Assembly (NCBI RefSeq): GCF_022023855.1
Contig: NZ_CP059449.1
Location: 2,650,001-2,714,000 of the forward strand
Reading direction: 5' to 3'
Length of the DNA stretch: 64,000 nucleotides
Origin: Azospirillum brasilense
GTDB taxonomy: Bacteria > Pseudomonadota > Alphaproteobacteria > Azospirillales > Azospirillaceae
Within the stretch, counting starts at the first letter, position 1; every line of letters starts with the position of its first letter. The translations under genes and the position numbers were made by a program. This document shows positions 8,810 through 18,895 of the stretch, one piece after another. The notes under the pieces were generated by a model, which saw only the letters and a program-made list of their open reading frames with translations, did not search any database and was not told the origin of the DNA.

Positions 8810-11001
8810 CCGGTCTTTCCGTCGGGCAGCTTTCCCCCCATCGTCCAAGGGCGGTCGCCGCGCTGCCCCCGGACGGTTTCCACCCGGATGCCCTTGTCCG
8901 ACAGGGTGAGCGTGTGCGCACCCTCCCGCCGCAGTCCCCAACGGTCGATGACCAGTGGCGCCCGACACCCGCGCGACGGGGTTGCGGTCACCACCGCATC
9001 GGCCATTGCGCAATCCTCCGGTAAGGCATCCGGTTGTCGCAGCAGCGCCACCGTCTTCCCCTGCGCACGGTAGAGGCACCCCAAGGCGTCGCAGCGCAGC
9101 CGCCCGTCCAGGCTGACCCCGGCAAGCGGCCAGACATCCTGGCCGGCTTTCTCCTCCGGCTTCTCCATGCCGTCGCGCCGCTTCCACGTGTTGGCGACCC
9201 GCCCGTCGCTGGCGGTCGACAGGCTGAGGATCCCCTCCGCGCCGCGCACGGCCATCAGTTTTCCGTCCTCCGACACCAGAATGTCGGGCCGCGGCGCTAC
9301 GGCCGGGGCGACCAGCCCGCCGGCCAAGGCCACCAGCCCCAGCCAGCGCCAGCGTCCCGTCCAGATGGCCAGCCACAGCCCGCCCAGCGTGACCGCCGCG
9401 ATGGCGGCGTCCGGCATGGCCGGAAGGAACGCCGTCGCTCCGGGCAGCGCCGCGGTCCGCTCTGCCGTCTCGATGACCAGCCGGACGCCCCAGTTCATCG
9501 CCGTCACCGCCGGCCCCTCCAACCCGAAGGGCAGCAGCAGGTAGGACAGCAGGCTGAAGGGCATGATCCACACCGTCGTGATGGGGATCGCCACCATGTT
9601 GGACAGCACGCCGTAGAAGGCGACCTGCTGGAAATGATAGAGCCCGTAGGGCGTCGTCGCGACGGTCGCCACCACGCTGGAAAAAGCGATGCCGCCCAGC
9701 GTCATGGCTCCCCGGCCGAGCCAGCCCATCTCGCGCCGCCGTCGCACCGCCCAGGGCGTGAAGAGTTCGAAGGCGGCAATCAGGGCGACGACCGCCGCAA
9801 AGGACATCTGGAAGCTCGGCCCCAGCATCCCCTCCGGGTCGTAGAGGACGGTGACGATGCCAGCGAAAGCGACCAGCCGCATGCTGATCGGTGATCGGTC
9901 GGCAATGACCGCGCCCATGATGAGGCCGGTCATCAGCACCGACCGCAGCGTCGGCAAGGGCGTCCCCACCAGCAGCGTGTAGAGGATCGCCGACAGGATG
10001 CCGGCCAGCGCCGCGATCTTCTTGATCGGCCAGCGCAGCGCCACCCAGGGAACCAGCGCCAGCAGCGCCCGCACCACCCAGAAGACGATCCCCGCGGCAA
10101 TGCCCACATGCAGGCCGGAAATGGACAGGAGATGCGCCAGGCCGCTGTCGCGGAAGGCGTCCATCATCGGCTCGGGAATCGCCGCGGCATCGCCGTTCAG
10201 CAGGGCGGCGGTGACGCTGGCCTCCGTGGAGTCGGTCACGACGGCGCGCACCCGCTCGGCGATGGCGGCGCGCGCCCGCTCGAAGGCCACGGTCACCCGT
10301 CGCCAGCCTCCGGGCGGCGGCGCCTCCTGCGCGACGGGGGCGCCCATGACGAAGCCGACCGCACCGAAGCCTTCGAAATAGGCGCGCCGCTGCAGGTCGA
10401 ACGCCCCCGGCTCCGCCGGGGCGGCCGGCGGGTGGAGCATGGCGCGCAGCCGCACCACCGTCCCGGCCTCCGGCGGCGTCACCTTGGCCGGCAGATGCAG
10501 GCGGACCCGCTCCGGCGTCGCCTCCGGGGCCAGCCGCTCCACCATCGGTTCGCCGATCATCAGCCGCGTGCCGGTAGGCTGCCGTTCGATCGTCAGCACC
10601 CGCCCGGTGACCTGCACGGGTCCAAGCTCGCGCGTCAGCATCGGCGCCGCCGCCACCACGCTGTGAAGTTGCGCCGCGGCGAAGCCCAGAGCGACGCTCA
10701 ACAGCCCCAGCAGCAGAACGACCGGCGCCAGACGCCGCCGAGCCAGCCACAGCAAAGGCAGACAACCGACCGCAGCGCCCGGCCCCAGCCAGAACGGCGG
10801 CTCGGCGGGCAGGCCGAAATACAGCGCCACGCCCGCCCCGGTCCCCACCGGCAGCCACAGCGCCCAGCGCTCCCGCTCCGCGGCGAGACATTCCAGCGCT
10901 GCAGCGTAAAAGCGCGCGCCGACGCCGTGACGGACAGGACCGGCATCGCCCTCCTCCGCCACCAAACCTTCGTCTGTGCCCTCTTCAACCCCGTGGGCCA
11001 T
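8800..11001 (-). CDS. comEC: ComEC/Rec2 family DNA-uptake channel protein
   Basis: The product has 733 residues. An N-terminal soluble DUF4131-type/OB-like region between early helices (about 40-230) is followed by the multi-helix competence domain with the conserved SGLHVGIAAG and PTLRSVLMTGL segments (about 270-530). In competent bacteria this channel brings single-stranded DNA across the inner membrane. The C-terminal part (about 580-733) has beta-lactamase-like length, but I see no HxHxDH metal motif, so the hydrolase half looks degenerate, as is common in alphaproteobacterial homologues. The start could lie further downstream. It is divergent from gltX. Confidence 0.85.
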   Translation of the reverse strand: MAHGVEEGTDEGLVAEEGDAGPVRHGVGARFYAAALECLAAERERWALWLPVGTGAGVALYFGLPAEPPFWLGPGAAVGCLPLLWLARRRLAPVVLLLGLLSVALGFAAAQLHSVVAAAPMLTRELGPVQVTGRVLTIERQPTGTRLMIGEPMVERLAPEATPERVRLHLPAKVTPPEAGTVVRLRAMLHPPAAPAEPGAFDLQRRAYFEGFGAVGFVMGAPVAQEAPPPGGWRRVTVAFERARAAIAERVRAVVTDSTEASVTAALLNGDAAAIPEPMMDAFRDSGLAHLLSISGLHVGIAAGIVFWVVRALLALVPWVALRWPIKKIAALAGILSAILYTLLVGTPLPTLRSVLMTGLIMGAVIADRSPISMRLVAFAGIVTVLYDPEGMLGPSFQMSFAAVVALIAAFELFTPWAVRRRREMGWLGRGAMTLGGIAFSSVVATVATTPYGLYHFQQVAFYGVLSNMVAIPITTVWIMPFSLLSYLLLPFGLEGPAVTAMNWGVRLVIETAERTAALPGATAFLPAMPDAAIAAVTLGGLWLAIWTGRWRWLGLVALAGGLVAPAVAPRPDILVSEDGKLMAVRGAEGILSLSTASDGRVANTWKRRDGMEKPEEKAGQDVWPLAGVSLDGRLRCDALGCLYRAQGKTVALLRQPDALPEDCAMADAVVTATPSRGCRAPLVIDRWGLRREGAHTLTLSDKGIRVETVRGQRGDRPWTMGGKLPDGKTGGR

Positions 11002-11141
11002 ACTGTCGCCTATGCGCGCAAGGCAAATGCCTCCGGCGCCGTTAATGTGTTACACCACCGCACCACCGCAGTCGCACCGCAGCCGCCGCATCTCGGCCGC
11101 CGCAGCACTGTAGCAGCGCCGAACCCGGAATTGAGCCTCCC

Positions 11142-12554
11142 ATGACCGTCGTCACCCGCTTCGCCCCGTCGCCTACCGGCTTTCTCCATATCGGCGGTGC
11201 CCGCACCGCGCTGTTCAACTGGCTGTACGCCCGCCGCAACGGCGGCACGTACCTGTTGCGCATCGAGGACACCGACCGCCAGCGCTCGACGGACGCCGCG
11301 GTGGACGCCATCCTCGACGGCCTGTCCTGGCTCGGCCTCGACTGGGACGGCGACGCGGTCAGCCAGTTCGCCCGCAAGGACCGCCACGCCGAGGTGGCGC
11401 AGCAGATGCTGGCCGCCGGCCGCGCCTATTACTGCTACGCGAGCCCCGAGGAGCTGGAGGAGATGCGCGCTGCCCAGAAGGCCGCGGGCCAGCCGGTGCG
11501 CTACGATGGGCGCTGGCGCGACCGCGACCCGTCCGAGGCTCCGGCCGGCGTGAAGCCGGTGATCCGCCTGAAAGCGCCGCAGGAAGGCGAGACGGTCCTG
11601 AAGGACCGCGTCCAGGGCGAGGTGACGGTTCAGAACGCCCAGCTCGACGACCTGATCCTGCTGCGCGCCGACGGCACCCCGACCTATCTGCTGGCGGTGG
11701 TGGTGGACGACCATGACATGGGCGTGACCCACGTCATCCGCGGCGACGACCACCTGACCAACACCTTCCGCCAGATCCAGATCTACAACGCCATGGGCTG
11801 GGAGCTGCCGGAGTTCGGCCACATCCCGCTGATCCACGGTCCGGACGGCGCCAAGCTGTCGAAGCGCCACGGCGCGCTGGGCGTCGACGCCTACCGCAAC
11901 ATGGGCTACCTGCCGGAGGCGATCCGCAACTACCTGCTGCGGCTCGGCTGGGCGCACGGCGACGACGAGATCATTTCGACCGAACAGGCCGTGGAGTGGT
12001 TCAATTTGGAGGGCATCGGGCGCTCCCCCTCGCGCTTCGACTTCGCCAAGCTGGAGAATCTGAACGCCCACTACATGCGGCAGGCCGACGACACCCGCCT
12101 CGTGGGTCTGGCCGCCCCGCGGCTGGAGGCCGAGCTTGGCCGCGCGCTGACCGAGTCGGAACGCGATCTGCTGACCCGCGCCATGAACGGGCTGAAGCAG
12201 CGCGCCCGCACCGTGGTCGATCTGGCGCAGAGCGCCCGCTTCTACCTCGCCGCCCGTCCGCTGGCGATGGACGAGAAGGCCGCCGCGCTGCTGGACGAGA
12301 AGGGCCGCGGCGTCCTGATGGACCTCGCCGCCCGCTTCGAGGCTGAGACGGACTTCACTGCCGCCGCCCTGGAAGGGCTGGTGCGTGCCTTCGCCGAGGA
12401 GCGGGGTGAAAAGCTGGGCAAGATCGCCCAGCCGCTGCGCGCCGCGCTCACCGGTTCCACCGTGTCGCCGCCCATCTTCGAGGTGGCGGAACTCCTCGGC
12501 CGGGCGGAAACGCTGGCCCGGATGAAGGATGCCGCAACTGCAGCACGGGGATAA
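11142..12554 (+). CDS. gltX: Glutamyl-tRNA synthetase
   Basis: The product has 470 residues, a class I aminoacyl-tRNA synthetase. The HIGH-type [11 protein letters not shown] (about 17-27) and KMSKS-type KLSKRHG motifs are intact, with the anticodon-binding alpha-helical cage at the C-terminus. In alphaproteobacteria such enzymes can also charge tRNA-Gln for later amidation; whether this one does cannot be judged from the sequence alone. The 140-base divergent region to comEC contains short CACCGCA repeats but no clear promoter that I can defend. Confidence 0.95.
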   Translation: MTVVTRFAPSPTGFLHIGGARTALFNWLYARRNGGTYLLRIEDTDRQRSTDAAVDAILDGLSWLGLDWDGDAVSQFARKDRHAEVAQQMLAAGRAYYCYASPEELEEMRAAQKAAGQPVRYDGRWRDRDPSEAPAGVKPVIRLKAPQEGETVLKDRVQGEVTVQNAQLDDLILLRADGTPTYLLAVVVDDHDMGVTHVIRGDDHLTNTFRQIQIYNAMGWELPEFGHIPLIHGPDGAKLSKRHGALGVDAYRNMGYLPEAIRNYLLRLGWAHGDDEIISTEQAVEWFNLEGIGRSPSRFDFAKLENLNAHYMRQADDTRLVGLAAPRLEAELGRALTESERDLLTRAMNGLKQRARTVVDLAQSARFYLAARPLAMDEKAAALLDEKGRGVLMDLAARFEAETDFTAAALEGLVRAFAEERGEKLGKIAQPLRAALTGSTVSPPIFEVAELLGRAETLARMKDAATAARG

Positions 12555-12564
12555 CTTCCGTGCG

Positions 12565-12593
12565 TTGATATCCGCCCGGCATAGAACTATGCT
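12565..12593 (+). promoter_or_regulatory. gltA promoter (TTGATA, 17 bp, TATGCT)
   Basis: TTGATA at 12565-12570 and TATGCT at 12588-12593 have a 17-base spacer, matching sigma-70 consensus at 5/6 and 4/6 positions. It lies in the short gap between gltX and gltA, giving a leader of about 48 bases. Confidence 0.6.
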
Positions 12594-12648
12594 GCGCGCA
12601 TTCGAAAAGGGCGTTAAGCCCCAACCCTAAAGATAAGGACGTGCCGAG

Positions 12649-13954
<1,306 letters not shown>

Positions 13955-13962
<8 letters not shown>

Positions 13963-14161
13963 CCGGCCGACAGCACACATCGGGACGGGTGGCTCCGACG
14001 GAGCCGCCCGCAGCCCGGCTGCGTTCATTGTTCCGGCGCGGCGGGTCCGTCAGGGCCAGCCGGTCGCGAACGACAACAAGCCGCCGCTGTCGCGGCGGCT
14101 TCGCCGCATCGTCTTTTATGCGGTGATTGTGGCGATGATCGCCGCGGTGGTGCTGATCTGA
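13955..14161 (+). CDS. Small tail-anchored membrane protein, hypothetical
   Basis: A GTG at 13955 inside the last codons of gltA opens a 68-residue frame. The C-terminal third is basic (SRRLRR) followed by a 17-residue hydrophobic helix that runs to the stop, and it contains the VANDNKPP segment often seen in short uncharacterised alphaproteobacterial proteins. The overlap with gltA suggests translational coupling. There is no visible ribosome site beyond gltA coding sequence, so it may also be a non-coding extension. No function is assigned. Confidence 0.45.
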
Positions 14162-14165
14162 CCTC

Positions 14166-14774
14166 TTAGCTCTGGGTGATCGGGATGTGCGGCCCTTCCG
14201 CCGCCACACGCTCCATCCATGCGCGCACCGCCGGATAGCCGGACAGGTCGAACCCACCCTCCTCCGCCACGTGCGTGTAGGCGTAGAGCGCGATGTCGGC
14301 GATGCTGAAACGGTCGCCCACGAAGAACCGCCGCTCCGCCAGATGCCCCTCCATGACGCCCAAGGCGTCGTAGCCGAGCCGGCGCTTGGTCACCAGCCCC
14401 AGCTTGCGCTCCTCCGTCATCTCCACATGGTGCGTGATCCAGAAGCGCACGGTCGCGATGTTCGGCTCGTGGCTGTACTGCTCGAAGAACATCCATTGCA
14501 GAACCCGCGCGCGGCCTTCGCGGTCGTCGGGCAGATAGGGCGTGCCTTCCGCCAGATACCACAGGATCGCGTTGGATTCCGGCAGATGGCTGCCGTCCTC
14601 CAATTGCAGGGTCGGGATGCGGCCGTTCGGATTCCGGGCCAGGAATTCCGGGGTGCGCGTTTCCGCCCGGTCGATGTCCAGTTCGATCCGCTCATAGGGA
14701 ATGCCGAGCTTGTGCAGCAGCAGGCGGCACTTGTAGCCGTTTCCGGAAGACAGGTTGTCGTAAAGGCGCAGCAT
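14166..14774 (-). CDS. Glutathione S-transferase family protein
   Basis: The product has 202 residues from the ATG at 14774, which has a GGAG about ten bases upstream; an ATG at 14801 would add nine residues. The N-terminal thioredoxin-fold domain has NPNGRIPTLQLEDG with the cis-proline, and LPESNAILWYLAE for gamma-glutamyl binding; the all-helical C-terminal domain carries GDRFSIADIALYAYTHV. The first-strand residue SSGNGYKCRL suggests a Ser/Cys-type enzyme. Substrate is unknown. It is convergent with the gltA unit and lies downstream of the LysR gene. Confidence 0.88.
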   Translation of the reverse strand: MLRLYDNLSSGNGYKCRLLLHKLGIPYERIELDIDRAETRTPEFLARNPNGRIPTLQLEDGSHLPESNAILWYLAEGTPYLPDDREGRARVLQWMFFEQYSHEPNIATVRFWITHHVEMTEERKLGLVTKRRLGYDALGVMEGHLAERRFFVGDRFSIADIALYAYTHVAEEGGFDLSGYPAVRAWMERVAAEGPHIPITQS

Positions 14775-14830
14775 GAGGGCGTGTCTCCGCTCCAAATCCA
14801 TCCGATGGCGGATATAACCACGAAACGGAC

Positions 14831-15751
14831 TCAGGCGCCAGCGGTGCCCTGCGGACACGGTATGCCGAGCCGCTCCAGCCGCGACCGATCCGCCGCGGCC
14901 TCCGCCAGCAACCAGTACCGGAAGGCGCGGAGCACGCCGCGCCCCCGCCCTTCGGCCGGGGCGGTCAGCACGTAGCGGTCGCCGCAAGGCACCGCCGGTC
15001 CGAAGGGGCAGACGAGCCGTCCCGCTTCCAGCGCCTCCAGCACCAGCGATGGGCGCCCCAGCGCGATCCCCTGCCCAGCCATGGCCGCCTGGATCACCAT
15101 CACCGATTCCGAGAAGCTCAGGCTGCCCGCTCCATACAGACTTACCCCGCTGCCGGCGCGCCACAGACTCCAGTCCGGCGACGCCTGATAATGCAGCAGC
15201 GTCTGGCGGGACAGGTCGGCTGGACCGGACAGCCGCTCGGCCAGCGACGGCGCACAGACCGGAAACAGCGGCTCTTCCGACAGCAGCGTCCCGTCGGGAC
15301 CCGGATCGCCGCCGCGCACGTAGCGGATGACCGCCCAGCCCGCCTCGGCCTCCGACGCGCGATCCGTGTTGCCCCCCTCGATGTCCAGCCGCAGGCCCGG
15401 CCGGCCATCCAGGAAGCGCCCCAGACGCGGCACCAGCCACAAGGCCGCCCAAGTGCGCGGCGCGGCAATGCGCAGCCGTTCCGGCCCTTGTCCAGCGATG
15501 CGGTCCCAACTCTCCTGAACCCGCCCCAGCCCGGCGGTGCAGGCCTGCGCGAGATCGCGCCCGGCGTCGGTCAGGTGAAGCCCCTGCGGGGTGCGATCGA
15601 ACAGACGGACATTCAGCCGCTTCTCCAGATCACCCACCTGTCGGCTGACCGCGCCATGTGTCAGGCCAAGCTCGTCGGCGGCGCGCGTCATGCTGCCGTG
15701 GCGGGACGCCGCTTCGAAGGCGGCCAAGGCGGTAAAGGGAAGGCGCGGCAT
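14831..15751 (-). CDS. LysR-family transcriptional regulator (GcvA-like)
   Basis: The product has 306 residues. The winged helix-turn-helix covers about 1-60 (FEAASRHGSMTRAADELGLTHGAVSRQVGDLEKRL), followed by a periplasmic-binding-like effector domain. The PRLPFTALAAFEA start is typical of the GcvA/AmpR-like branch. It is divergent from an acetyltransferase gene, with a perfect 19-base palindrome 21 bases upstream of its own ATG, and the glutathione transferase lies directly downstream, so those two genes are the best candidates for its regulon. The effector is unknown. Confidence 0.9.
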   Translation of the reverse strand: MPRLPFTALAAFEAASRHGSMTRAADELGLTHGAVSRQVGDLEKRLNVRLFDRTPQGLHLTDAGRDLAQACTAGLGRVQESWDRIAGQGPERLRIAAPRTWAALWLVPRLGRFLDGRPGLRLDIEGGNTDRASEAEAGWAVIRYVRGGDPGPDGTLLSEEPLFPVCAPSLAERLSGPADLSRQTLLHYQASPDWSLWRAGSGVSLYGAGSLSFSESVMVIQAAMAGQGIALGRPSLVLEALEAGRLVCPFGPAVPCGDRYVLTAPAEGRGRGVLRAFRYWLLAEAAADRSRLERLGIPCPQGTAGA

Positions 15752-15771
15752 CGGCGGCGTCTCTGTAGGTC

Positions 15772-15790
15772 GTGTGAGGATTCCTCACAC
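15772..15790. promoter_or_regulatory. Perfect palindrome GTGTGAGGATTCCTCACAC, likely operator
   Basis: Nine-base arms (15772-15780 and 15782-15790) are exact inverted repeats around one central T. It lies in the 121-base region between the divergent LysR and GNAT genes. LysR proteins bind T-N11-A dyads; this palindrome contains such pairs and is placed for autoregulation of the regulator and control of the divergent gene. No T-run follows, so a terminator is unlikely. Confidence 0.6.
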
Positions 15791-15872
15791 CCATGCCCTG
15801 CGAAGTCAATTGTGGACCGGCGGAGCGGCGGGCAGGCTTAGGCGCAGAATCTGAACCATTCCGGCCCTTCCC

Positions 15873-16400
15873 ATGACGATGACCTTGTCCATCACCGACG
15901 CCTCCACTCTCGATGACGGCCGCCTGCGCGCGGAACTGGAAGCCCTTCTGGAGGACGCCGTGAACAGCGGCGCTTCGGTGGGCTACCACGCCCCGCTGGC
16001 CCCTCATTGGAAGCGGGCCTTCTGGGACGGCGTGGCCAAGCTGCTGTCGGGCGGCGCGCACCGTCTGCTGATCGGCCGTGGGCCGGAGGGAGAGTTGCTG
16101 GGAAGCGTGCAGTTGGCACTCTGCAGCAAGCCGAACGGCGCGCACCGCGCCGAGGTGCAGAAGCTGCTCGTCTTCACCCGCCACCGCCGGAACGGAGTCG
16201 CGCGACGGCTGATGACGGCGGTGGAGGACACCGCCCGTGGTCTGGGCCGGTCGCTCCTGGTGCTCGATACGCTGAAGGGCGACCGCGGCGAGCCCTTCTA
16301 CGAGGCGACGGGCTGGCAGCGGGCCGGGCTGATTCCCGGCTACACGGTGGAAGCGGACGGCGCCTTCCACGACACCGTCCTCTTCTACAAAACGCTGTGA
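15873..16400 (+). CDS. GNAT family N-acetyltransferase, divergent from LysR gene
   Basis: The product has 175 residues. The GNAT core includes LLGSVQLAL, AEVQKLLVFTRHRRNGVARRLMTAVEDTARGLG (the acetyl-CoA loop RRNGVA) and FYEATGWQRAGLIPGY. The IPGYTVEADGAFHDTVLFYKTL ending is typical of a subgroup acting on small molecules such as amino-acid analogues or antibiotics, but the acceptor is not known. An in-frame ATG two codons further in could also start it. It is convergent with gloA by six bases. Confidence 0.87.
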   Translation: MTMTLSITDASTLDDGRLRAELEALLEDAVNSGASVGYHAPLAPHWKRAFWDGVAKLLSGGAHRLLIGRGPEGELLGSVQLALCSKPNGAHRAEVQKLLVFTRHRRNGVARRLMTAVEDTARGLGRSLLVLDTLKGDRGEPFYEATGWQRAGLIPGYTVEADGAFHDTVLFYKTL

Positions 16401-16406
16401 GACTGC

Positions 16407-16802
16407 TTACTTCGTCTCGATCAGCTCGACCTTGTAGCCGTCCGGGTCCTCGATGAAGGCGATCACGGTGGTGCCGTGCTTCATCGGGCCGGGCGGACGC
16501 GGAATTTTGACGCCTTCCTTGGCGAGTTGCTCGCAGGTGGCGTAGATGTCGGGAACGCCCAGCGCGATGTGGCCGTAGGCGGTGCCGATGGCGTAGGGCT
16601 CGGCCTGGTCCCAGTTGTGGGTCAGCTCCAGGACGGCGGTGTCCTTCTCATCGCCGTAGCCGACGAAGGCCAGCGTGAAGCGTCCGCCCTCATAGTCGTT
16701 GCGGCGCAGCAGCTTCATGCCGAGCAGGCGGGTGTAGAAGTCCAGCGACTTCTCCAGATCATAGACCCGGAGCATCGTGTGCAGCAGGCGGAATTGGCTC
16801 AT
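16407..16802 (-). CDS. gloA: Lactoylglutathione lyase (glyoxalase I)
   Basis: The product has 131 residues from the ATG at 16802, which overlaps the lpxB stop (ATGA); a longer frame from 16817 is not needed. It isomerises the hemithioacetal of methylglyoxal and glutathione to lactoylglutathione. HTMLRVYDLEKSLDFYTRLLGM, ELTHNWD, YGHIALGV and FIEDPDGYKVELIE carry the four expected metal ligands (two His, two Glu). The coupling to lpxB is a local arrangement without an obvious functional link. Confidence 0.95.
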   Translation of the reverse strand: MSQFRLLHTMLRVYDLEKSLDFYTRLLGMKLLRRNDYEGGRFTLAFVGYGDEKDTAVLELTHNWDQAEPYAIGTAYGHIALGVPDIYATCEQLAKEGVKIPRPPGPMKHGTTVIAFIEDPDGYKVELIETK

Positions 16803-18004
16803 GGTCTCTTCTCCCAAGCGGGTTCTTGCGCTCTCGTCTTATCCAGCTGGCCGGCGGCAACCTCCAGCACGACCTGGGCGGCGCGTTCGCTGGGCGGCGT
16901 TCCGCCCTGCCCCAGCCAGTGCGCCACCTCGACCACCCCGTCGATCTGCGCCGCACGGGCGGCGGGATCGTCGAGCAGCCGGCCGAGTTCGGACGCCAGC
17001 CGGTCGGGACGGCAGTCCTCCTGAAGCAGTTCCGGCACCAGCATGCGGTCGAGCATCAGATTGACCAGATTGACGTATTTGACCCGGATCAGCCGCCGGT
17101 ACAAGGCCACCGTCACCGGGTTGAGGCGGTAGGCGATCACCGTCGGCAGGCGCGCCAGCGCCAGTTCCAGCGCCACCGTCCCGGACGCCGCCAGCGCGGC
17201 CTCCGCCGCCGCGAAGGCATCGTATTTCGGGCCGTCGCCCTCGACGAGGATGGTGGGCATCGGCCAGCCCGCCACTTCCGCCGCCACGCGGTCACGCACC
17301 GTCGCCACGGTCGGCACGACGGCGACCAATTCCGGATGAGACGGCAGCAGACGTTCGAGCGTGGCGCGGAAGTCGGAAAGGAGGCGGGACACCTCGCCCT
17401 TCCGGCTGCCCGGCAGGACGGCGACGACACGCGCCTCCGGTGCCAGCCCATGGGCCTCCCGGAAGCGCCGCGCGTCGCCATGCCCGGCGCCGCTCTCCAC
17501 CACCGAATGGCCGACGAAGGTGCAGGGAAGCCCTTCCTTCTCGAAATAGGGCGGCTCGAAGGGCAGGATGGCCAGCAGATGATCGTAGATCGCCGCGTAT
17601 TTGGCGGCGCGCTTCGGCTTCCACGCCCAGACGGTGGGCGCCACATAGTGGATGAGCGGAATCTCCGGCGCCTGTGCCTTGACCCGCTTGGACACCCGCA
17701 CCGTGAAGCCCGGTGAATCGATGCCCACCACCGCGTCGGGCCGCAGCCGCAGGATTTCCGCAACCGTCTGGTCGATGCGGCGCAGCAGGTTCGGCAGATG
17801 GGGCAGCAGTTCGAACACGCCGAACAGGGTCAGCTCGCCCATCGGGAACAGGCTGTCCAGCCCCTCGGCAACCATCTTCTCGCCGCCGATGCCGGCGAAG
17901 CGCACCCGTCCGCCGGTCAGCCGCTTGCAGGCGGCCATCAGCCGCGCGCCCAGCGCGTCGCCGGAGGGTTCTCCGGCGATCAGGAAAATCAACGGATCGC
18001 TCAC
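16799..18004 (-). CDS. lpxB: Lipid-A-disaccharide synthase
   Basis: The product has 401 residues from a GTG at 18004 that overlaps the lpxI stop (GTGA). This GT19 glycosyltransferase joins UDP-2,3-diacylglucosamine and lipid X. IAGEPSGDALGARL, FAGIGGEKM, MGELTLFGVFE, HYVAPTVWAWKPKRA and LPGSRKGEV are characteristic. The open frame extends upstream within lpxI, but that part is not LpxB-like. It acts at the inner membrane and is the last lipid A gene of the series. Confidence 0.95.
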   Translation of the reverse strand: MSDPLIFLIAGEPSGDALGARLMAACKRLTGGRVRFAGIGGEKMVAEGLDSLFPMGELTLFGVFELLPHLPNLLRRIDQTVAEILRLRPDAVVGIDSPGFTVRVSKRVKAQAPEIPLIHYVAPTVWAWKPKRAAKYAAIYDHLLAILPFEPPYFEKEGLPCTFVGHSVVESGAGHGDARRFREAHGLAPEARVVAVLPGSRKGEVSRLLSDFRATLERLLPSHPELVAVVPTVATVRDRVAAEVAGWPMPTILVEGDGPKYDAFAAAEAALAASGTVALELALARLPTVIAYRLNPVTVALYRRLIRVKYVNLVNLMLDRMLVPELLQEDCRPDRLASELGRLLDDPAARAAQIDGVVEVAHWLGQGGTPPSERAAQVVLEVAAGQLDKTRAQEPAWEKRP

Positions 18005-18843
18005 GACCGGGTCTCCGACGCAACGGTGATGCCGACGACGAACAGACCCAGGCGGTCGGCGGCCTCGGCCACCGCGGCGCGGTCGACCAGCAGGCTGCCG
18101 CCCGCCTCCACCGCGATGCCGCGCAGGCCGGCGCGGGCGGCGTTCTCTACGGTCGTCACCCCCATGGTGGGCAGGTCCAGGCGGCGGTCCTGCTGCGGCT
18201 TCTTCACCTTGACCAGCACGCCGCCCGAACCGGGACGCGCCAGCCCGGCGCAGCGGGCCAGCATGGCGTCGGTGCCCTCGATGGCCTCGACGGCGAGCAC
18301 GATCCCCTGCTGCACCACGGCGCCCTGCCCGACGTCCAGAGCGCCGAGTGTGCGGGCGACCTCGACCGCGCGGGCGATGTCGCGCTCCGCCTCGCCGTCC
18401 GGACGCAGCCGGCCCACCGGCCCAGCCGGGGTCAGAAGCTCGCCCAGGAGTTCGTGCAGACCGACCACGCGGAACCCCTCCCCTTCGAGTTCGCGCGCGA
18501 CGGAGCGCAGCAGTCCATCGTCGCCGAGCGCGCGGGTGCCGACCTTGGCGAGGAACTTGGTGGTGTACCAGTCGGGAAGAAGCTCGGTGAATGACGGCCG
18601 GCGCACCGGTCCGGCGAAGACCAGCTCCCCAACCTTCTCCTTCTTCAACCGGTCGATGATGCTGCCGGCGGCGCCGAAACGGCTCCACAGATGAGGAAGG
18701 CCCACGACGGTGGCGGGGTCGGTGTGGCCGTCGAAGGCGACGACGAAGACCTCGCGCCCCTGGCCGCGCACCGCGGCGGCGATGCGGGCCGGCAACGTGC
18801 CGCCGCCCGCCAGGATGCCGAGCTTGGGAAGAGGCTGCGACAT
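18001..18843 (-). CDS. lpxI: UDP-2,3-diacylglucosamine pyrophosphatase LpxI
   Basis: The product has 280 residues. LpxI replaces LpxH in most alphaproteobacteria and makes lipid X by attack on the alpha phosphate. The GILAGGGTLPARIA start, FAGPVRRPSF, GDDGLL and the C-terminal PTMGVTTVENAARAGLRGIAVEAGGSLLVD segment identify the DUF1009 family. It sits in the usual place between lpxA and lpxB and overlaps lpxB by four bases. Confidence 0.95.
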   Translation of the reverse strand: MSQPLPKLGILAGGGTLPARIAAAVRGQGREVFVVAFDGHTDPATVVGLPHLWSRFGAAGSIIDRLKKEKVGELVFAGPVRRPSFTELLPDWYTTKFLAKVGTRALGDDGLLRSVARELEGEGFRVVGLHELLGELLTPAGPVGRLRPDGEAERDIARAVEVARTLGALDVGQGAVVQQGIVLAVEAIEGTDAMLARCAGLARPGSGGVLVKVKKPQQDRRLDLPTMGVTTVENAARAGLRGIAVEAGGSLLVDRAAVAEAADRLGLFVVGITVASETRS

Positions 18844-18895
18844 GGCCGGGACTCTCCCACGGAACAGAACAAGGAAACGGAGCCCGGACGGCTCC

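Noticed and set aside
11040..11100. CACCGCA-type short repeats between comEC and gltX
   Set aside because: Only a few imperfect copies in GC-rich DNA; no dyad or spacing that suggests regulation.
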